A DNA stretch of 64,000 bases from Blasia pusilla (lineage: Eukaryota > Marchantiophyta > Marchantiopsida > Blasiales). A program made the translations under genes and the position numbers. The stretch is from assembly GCA_050084515.1 (NCBI GenBank), contig CM114275.1, positions 7,626,001-7,690,000 of the forward strand. The letters are read 5' to 3'. A model generated the notes under the pieces. That model had not been told where the DNA came from and made no database searches. It saw only the letters and a list, made by a program, of their open reading frames with translations. Shown in pieces: positions 23,683 to 33,592 of this stretch. The stretch's first letter is position 1; each line of letters begins with the position of its first letter.

Positions 23683-24726
23683 CGTGGTTGGAAACGAGAA
23701 CCACCACGATACTGTACAACATTTTGTGAAGGTGCCAAAATGAAAGGCATCATCGTCCAAGGATACTTTTCTCAAGACAGTGTTGACATACTATGTCAAA
23801 CAGGTGCGGCTCAGCATATCCAACGGCCACTTTTAGACTCTGTGGGAGTTCATCCGATAGTGCAATTTACCCTCTTACTGTAGGAGGTAATATGAATTTC
23901 TACCCACTCTGAAGCAGTCTTAACCAATCTTACATCTGTAAATTTGGAATTATTCCTAATACTGAAATATTTTGCGCAGCGTGATGATTACCGATGTTAC
24001 TATGAACCAAAGGAGCTTGCTGCGAGTCAAAATGTTGGACACCAACCTTCAGGCAGAAAGGTAATCATTGGCACTGTGATAGTTGAATGAATGAATATTG
24101 CGTGATGGAACTATAGTTCTAACTCCCTCTTTGAGAGGCCAATATCTTGCCTTGGTTGGTGGATAGGTGAAATCCCTTAGGCCTCTTCTTATCCTCGAAA
24201 TTGACAGAATTATTTTCTGAATTATGGACAGGGTTAGCAAACCATATCTCCTCGGTCTTAGAGGAAATAATGCCTTCATGTCAGGAGATGGACGGGTTGT
24301 ATTTGTCCTTCCCTACATCTGAATACTAACAGACATGATAGAGAGAGAATATGATTATGGGTTTTGGACCACGATGAATAGGGAAGATGCACTTGAAATG
24401 CTTGAAAGGCTAGCATATTCTTGCTATTTGTTTGAATCTTTCATCAAGAATACCAAATTTTTTGGGTCTGTGCGGGACTGCTTTGTTCGAAAGGGGACAA
24501 AGGTCTCTCAAAGTATGTGAAAGTTTTGCAGTCTTTTTACGATGTTAGAGAGTTTAGAAACTTCTCCTGCCCAAAAAATATAGTCTTAGTGGACATTGGG
24601 ATCAATTCCCTCCTTTTGAATGATCCAAATAGCATTGTATCCCTTCCGAAATTTAATATACTTCTTGGACCCTGAGACCAAAAAAATCATTGCAAGGCCG
24701 GTACTATTCTCTCTTACCTTCTGATA
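23683..24726. other. No firm gene
   Basis: A short plus frame at 24335-24520 (REYDYGFWTTMNREDALEML) might be an exon of the same decayed locus. A palindrome GGAACTATAGTTCT lies at about 24110. Nothing else recognised. Confidence 0.35.
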
Positions 24727-25919
24727 ATGAAAGAAAGTTTCCTGGATGGGATGAGTGTTAGTCATTTTATTAGTACTAGGCGGATTGGTTTTCCAAAGCC
24801 ACATTCTACTTGCGGTAATGGTAAACGTCTTCTCCATGCAATCCATGAAAAGCTAAAGGCCTCGGTCTTATTCCAAAATGTACCTGGACAACTGACTCAA
24901 AGAGTATGCAAGGAATGTCTAAGAGTGGAGATCACTGTAGAAGTCATCTTTGGCAGTGTGGATCAGATATTAGTGGAAGTTGTGAGGCCGGCATCCAATA
25001 TCAATGCCTTCCTTACTGCCACGTGTTGTTTGGAGTATCCGAAGGAGAAACATCTCTCGGTTGGAGTTCTCAACAGCATCGTGAAGTTGGGAGCTCGCTT
25101 GTAGGCAAAGTGGGACAATCAGTCTGGTTTCAAGGCCGTCGTTGATAAAAGCAGCTTCTTAGACCTGGAGTCCGTAGCATGGTGGAGTCAGAAGGGTGGA
25201 CCGTCATTTGGTATCTACATCGACACCAACATGAGCTTTGTGGATTATAACTTCCTCCCTTATATTTATGACGTTTTCCCTTATGGTGCCATGCCATATG
25301 AGAGCATGGATACTGTGTGGAATGAAGTGGTGCAGTATGAGGAAACCGACAAGGTGTTTATCGTCACCCTACATGAGCATCACTTTGTGCTAAGGGTTGC
25401 AGGTAAGTCGATCACCATTGTAGATACCCTAGGTTTCCGTCTGGACCCGGAATGGAAGAAGGCGTACCAAATCTTCTTTGACTCCAAGACGTATATTGTC
25501 GTGGATAACTTATTCGACTATTCCATCAAAGTGAATGATCTCCAACAACCACCCGAATAGTGCTTGGTGGTGATCGGGCAAGAAGTTGCCCTTTTTTTCC
25601 TTGACGAGTACGGCCTGCACAAACTGAAGCATTTTTTTTTCAGCTTCATCAAAGACTAAGGACTGGGATGTGGACTTGCGCAGTTTCGACGAGGAGTATC
25701 ATAAGAAGAATTACAATAAGTTCCAAGCTATGTACTAGACCCTAAAGCAAGATCTCCAAATTGATTTCACGAGGATTGTTCTAACTCCGAGGGAGGGAAG
25801 GTTTAGTTGGAGTAACTTCGTCGATGGAGTGAATAAGTATATCTGTGAGGTTCAGGAGGAGATTTCCGACCATGCCACGGATGAGACACTCTCGCGATTG
25901 ATCAGGAAGAGATCTCACT
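24727..25919 (+). pseudogene. C-terminal part of a plant NT-type C2 domain family protein, pseudogene
   Basis: One plus frame runs from 24727 to 25560, broken only by TAG at 25102-25104. It carries EVIFGSVDQILVEVVRPAS, then SFLDLESVAWW, MSFVDYNFLPYIYDVFPYG, DTVWNEVV, HEHHFVLRVAGKSITIVDTL and WKKAYQIFFDSKT. This order matches my memory of the C-terminal region of plant NT-C2 (EEIG1/EHBP1 N-terminal type) proteins such as Arabidopsis At3g11760/At5g04860: VFFAS.DQRSE.AAGES, FDLE.V, D.IWDE, HFFVLKVE..A.YIIDTLG. After TAG at 25558 the similarity resumes in another frame from about 25646 (DWDVDLRSFDEEYHKKNYNK), past a T9 run, is broken by TAG at 25735, and ends at TGA 25917-25919. All the in-frame stops within coding-like sequence are TAG. 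The role of the family is poorly known; its C2-like N-terminus is absent here. Confidence 0.6.
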
Positions 25920-26414
25920 GAGGATAATAGGTAATTGAAATGATATTGTATTTTGATGCCATTGGGTACATTTCTAAATAAAACGTGAAATGTAGCATAT
26001 TGAAGCGGATGGATTAAGGAAGTATGTTGCCCAGGTTTGAGGTGGTCGATATCACAGGCATAGCAACGGATGAGACTCTCCTCCGATTGGAAATGTATTG
26101 TCTACAATTGTAAATTCTCTGGTTCTAGATATTTATAGTCATGTACAGTGGGAATTGTAACATGTTGTAGAGAGTGGAAGCTAAGATTGCGAGAATTATA
26201 ACATATTGCAGAAAGTAGAAGCTAAAGATTGTGAAGCCATGTGATTGTTGGGGATTTTTTTTAATCATCCCAAATTGGAACTTGAGTTCCAAATATTATA
26301 TATTCAATGAGCATATTTACTATCATCTAATGATCGTGCGATCGACTTGTTATGTGACATGTGTGTACAGTTTCTTCTTGTAGAGCTTGCATCTTCAATG
26401 TTTCCATCCTCTGA
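25920..26414. other. No recognised gene
   Basis: Spacer with a single GGAACTTGAGTTCC palindrome near 26278. Nothing coding seen. Confidence 0.45.
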
Positions 26415-27320
26415 ATCAATTGAAATTGTAGTTCTAATCAGCCTGCTCCTAAGATCTCTGCGTCGGAAACAAATCTAGAATCATAACTTTGGTTCTAATT
26501 GTGTCCCAAACTGCTGCACCCGCTAAATGTCATTTGGAGCCATCCTTGGACTAAGTCCAATTGGATCCTAAGATCCAATTTTGGCCGCAGAAGGAATTTG
26601 TAAAAGGGAATTCCTCATTCTCGATTGGAATTGTAGTTTTGAATGGCATGCTCCTAACATTCCTACGTCTAAGACAAATGTAGGATCGGAACCTAAGTTA
26701 TGATTGTGTCCCAAACTGCCGCGCCTACCGAACGTCATTTGGAGCCATGCTTAGACTAAGTTCGATTAGATCCTAAGATCCAATTCTGATCGCAGAAGGC
26801 ATCCGTTAAAGGGAAATCCCGAGCCTCGATTGGAACTCTAGTTCCCAATAGCCTACTCCTTACATCCCAATAGGTCGGCAACAAGTGTAGAATCGGAACC
26901 TTCGTTTTGATTGTGTCCCAAACTGCCGCTCCCCTCAACGTCATTTTGGAGCCAAACTTAGTTTGAGTCCAATTGGATCCTAAGATCCAATTCCGGCTGT
27001 AGAAGGCATCTGGTAAAGGGAAATTCCCATCCTCGGTTGAAATTATAGTTCCAAACGGCCTTCTCCCAATATCTCAATGGATCGGCAACAAATGTAGTTC
27101 CGAGCTGATTTGGAACTAGAGTTCCGAATACTTTTTCTTGGCACTTGGTAGGAGCTTCTCCGGGCCGAACCAGCACATTCCGCTGTCAACTTCATTGCTA
27201 TCTCGAGCGGTAGAAACCAAATACTTCCAAGTTCATTTGGAACTAGAGTTCCAAACGCCATTTAATAACCTTCCAATGGAACTATAGTTCCAAATGCCGT
27301 TGAAATGTAAGTAGAATGTA
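26415..27320. repeat. Palindrome-rich array III, period about 205 bp
   Basis: Four units start near 26418, 26623, 26828 and 27035 at GATTGGAA(C/T)T.TAGTT, steps of 205-207 bp. Each unit includes GTGTCCCAAACTGC(C/T)GC, GTCATTT(T)GGAGCC, the palindrome TTGGATCCTAAGATCCAA and a GGTAAAGGGAAATTCCC word. After 27100 several GGAACTAGAGTTCC palindromes follow in shorter spacing. The monomer is unrelated to arrays I and II apart from these palindromes. Confidence 0.85.
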
Positions 27321-28379
27321 TTCCAAAGCCCAAACAGCTCCTTCAGCGGGCAATAGTAGGTCTACCGGCATTAGGACTTTATAGATTCTTGGCGGATGGG
27401 GAGAATGGGATTGGGGCGGAGGGTCCATCAGGCCGACCAAGATTATTTGTTTCTTTACTTGGATCTTAAGCTTCGATTTGGCTGACCAACGCACAAACCT
27501 TGGCAGAGTCCACATTCAATTGTCCACCACCTCCTTTAGTGTGAAGTCGTGAAATCATTTAGTTTATGCTGCAAATATTGCTTTGATGGGTCCACAACGA
27601 CTTTAACCACATCACACGCTAGCCTTCGCTCTCCCAAGATGCCTAAAGAAAGGAGCAAAATAAACACTATGAACATCATTCTGAATATTTTAACTTCAAG
27701 ATCCTACCACATAGGGTGTTGACGACTAAAAGAGACTTGATTGGCTACAAAAGAACTTGATGTTTTAGTCAGATTTAAATGGACTTAAGTCCTTATTTCA
27801 CCTGTAAGCATGACTTCAAGAAAGTCGAAAACCCATAAATGTTTTAATTCACCAAGAATGCCGAAATTGGTGTTCCATACAATTCGTCAATTTTGGCAAA
27901 TTTCATGCTAGTTTCTATGTAGGAATAATCTATGCCTCGCTTGTAGCAATATAAAGCATGAAATTAGGATTTGTGAGTAAAATTATTCTTGATGAAATAT
28001 TTCTCAGCAAAAATCATAGGCAAGAAGCTAGATAAGTAGATTAAATTACGATGTATGACAATTTTGCATGAAAAAATTCTTATCGGTCAAGAACCATGAG
28101 AGCTTATTACATATAATAAGGCCAAGCTAGAAGGTATTCAATCAAAAAACTTGAATGTTCGCCCTTGAAACAAACGTGCAAGGCAAGTAATCCACGATAT
28201 CTTAATAACAAGAAATTCACCATTGGATCATTGGTTATATTCAAGATGTTGATATATTTTGAAAGAGGACTTGGATATGTTGGAAAATTTATTCCAAACA
28301 TCTAGAAAGCCTAGAGAGCTTCAATTGAAATAATAATTGAACGAAGTAAATAAAGGATTGTAAAACATCAATGACTATA
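27321..28379. other. No recognised gene
   Basis: AT-rich DNA. No coding frame longer than about 75 codons and no motif. It may include non-coding 5' parts of the copia remnant that follows. Confidence 0.4.
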
Positions 28380-28890
28380 TTTTGAGTATCAGAGATTATC
28401 ATAATGATTAGTTAGTTGAATAGCATTGGACTGACTGTAGATGGTAATGATCCAATCTTTTTCACCTTTCAAGACCTTCCAAAAGATAACAATCTTTTGA
28501 GATTTCTATCACATTCTTTATGTGAGAGAAATATCCAACCTTTCAAGAGTTAGTTTTATTGTTAATTAGAGAGAAGATACGCCTAAATGACAATAATAAC
28601 TCACCTAGTGTACAAGAGAGTGCTCTATTGTAGATAACAAATCAAATAGAGGCAAAGGTCGTGGCGAAAGCTTCCATGGTCGTGGTGGATAGCAAGGATA
28701 TAGAGGGAGAGGTACTTACCATAACTTCACTCAATCAACTATGAACCAGAATTACACAAAATCACAAGGTGATGATGGTAAAAACCGTTGGGGTCAAGGT
28801 CAACAATAAAGGGTCCCTCGATCTTACATTTACTATGGGATGAAGAATCACTTTGGAAGTTTTTGCAAGATAGCAACCACGTGTGCGAGA
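28380..28890 (+). pseudogene. Ty1/copia gag fragment, decayed
   Basis: In the plus strand a frame with stops reads RGKGRGESFHGRGG, then QGYRGRGTYHNF, and shortly after YYGMKNHFGSFCKI. This is a worn Gly/Arg-rich stretch followed by the gag zinc knuckle (family: C.YCGK.GHF...C), with the first cysteine lost. The text upstream (about 28540-28620) has the spacing of the copia gag C-terminal region. No LTR was found next to it. Gag packages the element's RNA; here it is not functional. Confidence 0.55.
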
Positions 28891-29305
28891 TGTTTGAGCA
28901 CCATGATGTAATGGAACTCTCACATACTTATCTAGATGACCTCCATGATGAAAATTTGCCGCAAGATTGGAGAAGCACTCATGGAGAAAATCTTGCATGT
29001 CTTTGTTGTGGAATTGATAAGATGCCTCCTCGATATACTACTAATCATCTAGTTTGTTATCTATCATCTAGTTTGATTATACTAATCATCTAGTTTGTAG
29101 ATTAAAAACTATTTATACAATAAATTTCTTTAAGGAGGAAAAGTACAAAAGGTTATTCCCTATCATGGAAGGATACTCCAACTTGTGATTCCTAGCTCTA
29201 AGATGGGTGGATCTCCTACGCATAGGTTATTGATATTTTGAAATATGTGATTGATGTTACCGCATTATGGAGGGAAGAGGCATAGCAAAGAGGGGGGGAG
29301 GGGGG

Positions 29306-29616
29306 GAAGGTTCCATGGGAACGAAGTCCGTTTCGTGGACTTATGTCCGTCCTATGGAAGGACTTGTCCATATGGGCCCCACCTTTTCCTTCTTTCTCAT
29401 TCCCCTTACTTGCCTTTCTGTTCCATACTCCCCCATTTCATCCTCCCTGCATCTCCACTCCCTCCTCCCTCATTGCTCCTCTCATCCTTGCCTTGCCTTC
29501 CATCATGGACTAAAAGTATGGGTCCCACCTCTTGGAATCCATATCCGTTGACATGTCGAGACTTGTCCGTCCATGCCCGTCTTAAGGAAGGACTTGTCCA
29601 TTTTTTTGCAACCATG
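29306..29616 (-). mobile_element. Small TIR element, copy 3, inverted
   Basis: This copy is the reverse complement of the 12908-13219 element: GAAGGTTCCATGGGAACG at the left, ATTTTTTTGCAACCATG at the right, with GGACTTATGTCCGTCCTATG, CATCATGGACTAAAAG and GAAGGACTTGTCC between. It is 311 bp, almost the same length as copy 2. Both flanks are runs of G (GAGGGGGG at left, GGGGGGGG at right), so the element either landed in, or duplicated, an 8-bp G tract. The open frames 29251-29643 and 29267-29551 lie mostly inside it and are not genes. Confidence 0.7.
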
Positions 29617-31323
29617 GGGGGGGGGGGGGAGGCAATGGGATAGAGAAATGAAGTACCCAAATGTACAAGTAAATAGCAACTTTTGCAAACATTTTCAAAC
29701 ATTAGAAAGAACATCATTGTTTTATAGTATATTTATAAACAATATGTGCATTTTTTTCATAGGATTACCCCATTTGTAACTAAAAAATATCCCCTTGTCT
29801 ATCTCTATGGTTCTAGTAGCCATTGTGGAAATGTAAAAATATTCATTTCATCACAAACCAAACCACTTGCATCCTCCCTCCGTGGTCATACTCTCCCAAT
29901 GAGCATTTCCCTTAAGACGAGGACCAAATGACTACTCATACCCAACTATATTACCACCTAGTATAGGATCATCCTTAATATATTGTCAATGTTGATAGTT
30001 TCTCACACTTACAAGATGTGGGGACAAGAGATACTCCAAAAAGTTGGAGCCCTATTCACCAACTTCCTCCATGCAATATGGGCTTATATGGCACCAACAT
30101 ACAAGAATAATAGAAGGTATTTATCCACATCACATAGCTCCTCAACAACTATCATATCTAGCACGAGTACCCCAAGATCCATCTTAGGACTAAAGTCTAA
30201 TTTGTGACAATGTACCTCCTATCCCATACCTCTATAGACTCACCAACCAAAATTATCTAAAGACATCCCTATGGATTGCATGACACTCTAGGTAATACTC
30301 TACTGAAAAAATTGTCAACTCCATGTGGCTGTGTTTATCAAGCATGTGCGGACATCCCTATATGTCCAAACTCGAGATAAAGTCCCCTCGCTACAAGATC
30401 TAGTGACTTGAGATCCGACTTGCAATGTTCAAGTTCTCAACATTAATATATTGGCTGATCAAACTCAATCTTGAGGGGAAGGGATGTTGGCAAGGGCATG
30501 GATTGGAGAAACAACTATATAGTCTTGTAGACAAGCACACAAATATCCCACCATGTAGCCTCATCAACTACACTCACATCAACTCATGTGTTATGGGATA
30601 TATTTCTAGTGCATTCTTGGGTGAGGATGCATACATACCATGGATTCCACATGTATCTAGCTACTTAATTGCATGTAGATATTTACTCACCTGCATGCTA
30701 AAAAATTAGCAAAAAAACAAATCATCACAATTACAATGGTGATAAGAACCTATTTTGGACCCCGATAGTCCATTTTACATCATCCTTATGTGGCAGCTTG
30801 GGTATCAGCCTTTCGCACGCGCACCCACATGGGTCGCCCTACAAGACTTTCATGCAACCATAGCCGATGAAGACGCTACAAGCATAAACGTCTAGCCTCC
30901 TAGGCCCTCTCTTGCTCAAGGATCCTATGGATTCCATAGATAAAACCATAGGCTAGGTCTCCATAGCACATCTTGTTTCCTACTTTATCGTGGCTTCGTC
31001 GGCCTATTTCAAGACATACTCTTGCACAAGAAAAAGAAGTTAGATAAGTAGGGGACACTCAAGAATTTCAGGAGATGACATCAAATATGGGCATAAATGC
31101 TTCTCCATGGGGCTTAACTTATACCCTTTGCAACTTCTTTTAGAGTACTTTACAAAGTGGGTTGAGACCACCAATAAATGAAGAATAGAGAATGGTTTAG
31201 TAACAACACCGGATGGTTTAGTTCCCTTCTCCCATTGTGGATGTTATCTTGTGGTGAGAGGTTACTCTCACATGTGGTTAGAATAGCATTAATTATGGGG
31301 CACTAAATCTCCACATTAGGGCA
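29617..31323. other. No firm gene; possible LTR start near 30483
   Basis: AT-rich DNA. The purine block TTGAGGGGAAGGGA at about 30470-30483 followed by TGTTGG looks like a polypurine tract next to an LTR start, as in copia elements, but no matching second LTR was found. The plus frame 30425-30709 crosses it and is not a gene. Confidence 0.35.
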
Positions 31324-31400
31324 GCATTCTTTATCAAGGATTGTGGCACAATATCATGAAGTTTGCATGATATTGTGCCACAATCCTTGACATAGAATGC
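31324..31400. repeat. Long near-perfect hairpin, 35-bp arms, 7-nt loop
   Basis: Arms 31324-31358 and 31366-31400 pair at 33 of 35 bases; the loop is AAGTTTG. The inner 27 bp of each arm pair perfectly (GGATTGTGGCACAATATCATG and beyond). The shape suits a young small-RNA hairpin or the core of a foldback element. Confidence 0.75.
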
Positions 31401-32499
31401 TTAAGAGCAGGAGGCACGAGTAGTGTGCATGGAGGAGTCAATGATACACTTCTCCGCATTAGAAAGAGGTGATCCACCACCACCACCTCTAGTTCCATCG
31501 CAACCCAAGATAGTCCGAGGCATGTAATGGTGGTTGAAGGAGTTGAATCCGCCTATGGTTGACAACTTGACAAGGTAGCAATGATTCCACTTGTGGGGTG
31601 ATCAAGGATGTATATTATGTTGAATTCTGAGACGTCAAAGGTATAGAAGTTTCTTGACTAAGAGCCAGGTCCCATGGCCCGGAGGTCACAAATTTTTTGA
31701 AATTTTTATCCAGCGACATTTTTCAATGCATATCTAACGGTTTCTACTCAAACCCTACGTATTTTCTTGGCTTGTCCTACGGAAATACACATTGGTCGCA
31801 GAAATGAGCTCGCAGCAACCTCTACGGAGGCCCATGGAACCCGGCCCTAAGGGGCGGAATCCGTGGGCCACTTCAAATCAACCGTAGATCAAGGATATCT
31901 GACGGTTACAAATATTTTGAAACGGTCGGCATCGGCCTCCTTGATTTTTCACCGGGTCGTTGAGTTTCTTGGGACCAAAATTTTTCGGTGCAAGAAGGAC
32001 GGACGCGGCGCCCTTCCACACCTTCCAGGGCCGGTCGAAATTTCAAACAAACCGGTTCATCAGGTTTAGGGTCGTTCTGTCGGTGCACTCGAACCCGTGG
32101 TAAGTCCAGTCCCTCCCCCATCGCGAAGAATTTGCACTACATACTGTCAGAATTATTGGCCGAGCATGAAGACATGAGCTTACACTTCAATTCTCTTGAG
32201 GTTCTTGTGAATTTGATTGAAGGTATCTAGAGGAGCCGAGTTCGATTGAAGGTAGCTAGCGGATGCTTGCTTAGAGGCGCACGATGATGCTTGCTCACAG
32301 GCGCATTTCGAGGATTAGCGGAAGCATTGATTGATTTTGGGATTTCAGCTCGGCCGCGATTCAGGTGAAGGTCATGCGGCTTTGGTTTTGGTTTTTTGTA
32401 TAGACAAATTGATGAAATTAATCTTCTCTCTCCCGCCAACCTTGTCTATTGAAGCATGGATGTGCCGATGTGGAAGAAATGAAGATAGACAATCTGCAT
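31401..32499. other. No firm exon; higher-GC leader-like DNA
   Basis: GC rises from about 31680 to 32120 (CCATGGAACCCGGCCC, GGGGCGGAATCCG). This may be the promoter or leader side of the SDR fragment that follows. A 44-bp piece at 32376-32419 is copied at 32531-32574 (see findings). Confidence 0.35.
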
Positions 32500-32500
32500 T

Positions 32501-32925
32501 GTGAGAAATCTGATCACGGCTGAACCTCTTGCGGCTTTGGTTTTGGTTTTTTTAACAAACAAATTGATGAAATTCGCAGAGCAGATTGTGGAGAAGGAAG
32601 CCTCAGCTCAAGTAGCAGTGATAAGAATTGATTGCTCAGACACGAAATCCATCACGGATGCTTTTGAAGACGTCAATTCTCTAGGTAATGTGGAAGTTTT
32701 GGTGTGTTGTTTATCCTGTAATTCAGTGTTGTCCTTTTAAATTTAAGATCCGTGGTAGTAATTTTTGCAATAGCTGTTTCCTTATGTGTGTTGATGATTG
32801 ATCAGGTCTACAACGCAAGTACTCCCTTTCCATGGCCTCGCCCAAGATTCCTAGATGTCAGTGCCGACTCATTTGAGCGTAACTTGAATATCAATTCTGT
32901 GGGAGCGTTTCACTGTGTGCAACAG
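32501..32925 (+). pseudogene. Short-chain dehydrogenase/reductase (SDR) gene fragment, two exons
   Basis: Exon 1 (about 32560-32701) reads KLMKFAEQIVEKEASAQVAV, then RIDCSDTKSITDAFE and NVEVL. Intron 32702-32805 is 104 bp with GT and AG borders. Exon 2 (32806-32925, exactly 40 codons) reads VYNASTPFPWPRPRF, then NLNINSVGAFHCVQQ, and is followed by GT. The join gives EVLVYNAS in frame, the conserved plant SDR pattern (LVYNA, then VGAFLCAQQV). Two SDR parts are missing: the nucleotide-binding GxGxxG segment upstream, and the YxxxK active site and C-terminus downstream. So this is an orphan fragment or the remains of a gene; an intact SDR would be an NAD(P)-dependent oxidoreductase. The 5' border is unclear because of the 44-bp duplication. 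Confidence 0.65.
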
Positions 32926-33369
32926 GTTGTTTCTTATGTCTCTTCTTATCATTCTTATCAAAAGCATATGAGATCAGTTCCGTAGGCTATTCGTAATCTC
33001 CTTGTAGCCGCGGGCGTTCATTGAAACCTCCCCCATAATTGGGGAGCTAAGTCCGTGAGCTTTCAGCGTACGTTCGTCTTGAGAAGGTGCTGAACATGGT
33101 AGTGACCAATCGACAGGATATAGTTTTTGAGGGAGCCGTCTTGGATCGAAGGCTTGGCTTTGCTTGGATCGCAGGCTTTGCTTTTGTATATTTGTGCAAG
33201 ATTCATTGTATTTTACTAAGAACTTAATATACAAAACTTTGATTTGCCTAACACGGGGCATACATACATCTGGTTCTGTCACCTCAGCCAAAGCGACCTT
33301 TTTTTTGCTATGCTACCTGTGCAAGAGCAGTGCATCTGCTTGAGATCGACCTTCCGTGGAGAGTCCAGC

Positions 33370-33592
33370 TCTCTCTCTCTCTCTCTCTCGGCAGCTTACG
33401 TATGGCAGTTGGGAGGCATAGAATTTCTCCATCCCAGCTGGTCCGAATACCGCGGCCATTGATGTCGAGTGAACCTCGTGATCTCTCTCTGTGCCCACCT
33501 CGGCAACTTGCGTATGGCAGTTGGGAGGCCTACATTTTCTCCATCCCAGCTGGTCCGAATACAGGTGTCACTGATGTCGAGTAAACCTCGTG
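33370..33592. repeat. CT microsatellite and 112-bp tandem duplication
   Basis: A (CT)n tract lies at about 33370-33389. Directly after it, 33391-33482 is repeated at 33503-33592 (step 112 bp): GCATCCCAGCTGG-like and TATGGCAGTTGGGAGGC words are in both, and each copy ends GATGTCGAGT(G/A)AACCTCGTG. Low-grade CT repeats also precede the second copy. Confidence 0.85.

Noticed and set aside
24727-25560. Functional gene with TAG readthrough
   Set aside because: A third TAG and a probable frameshift near a T9 run follow downstream; decay is the simpler explanation.
29251-29643. Plus-strand 130-codon open frame
   Set aside because: It crosses the inverted copy of the small TIR element and has no motif.
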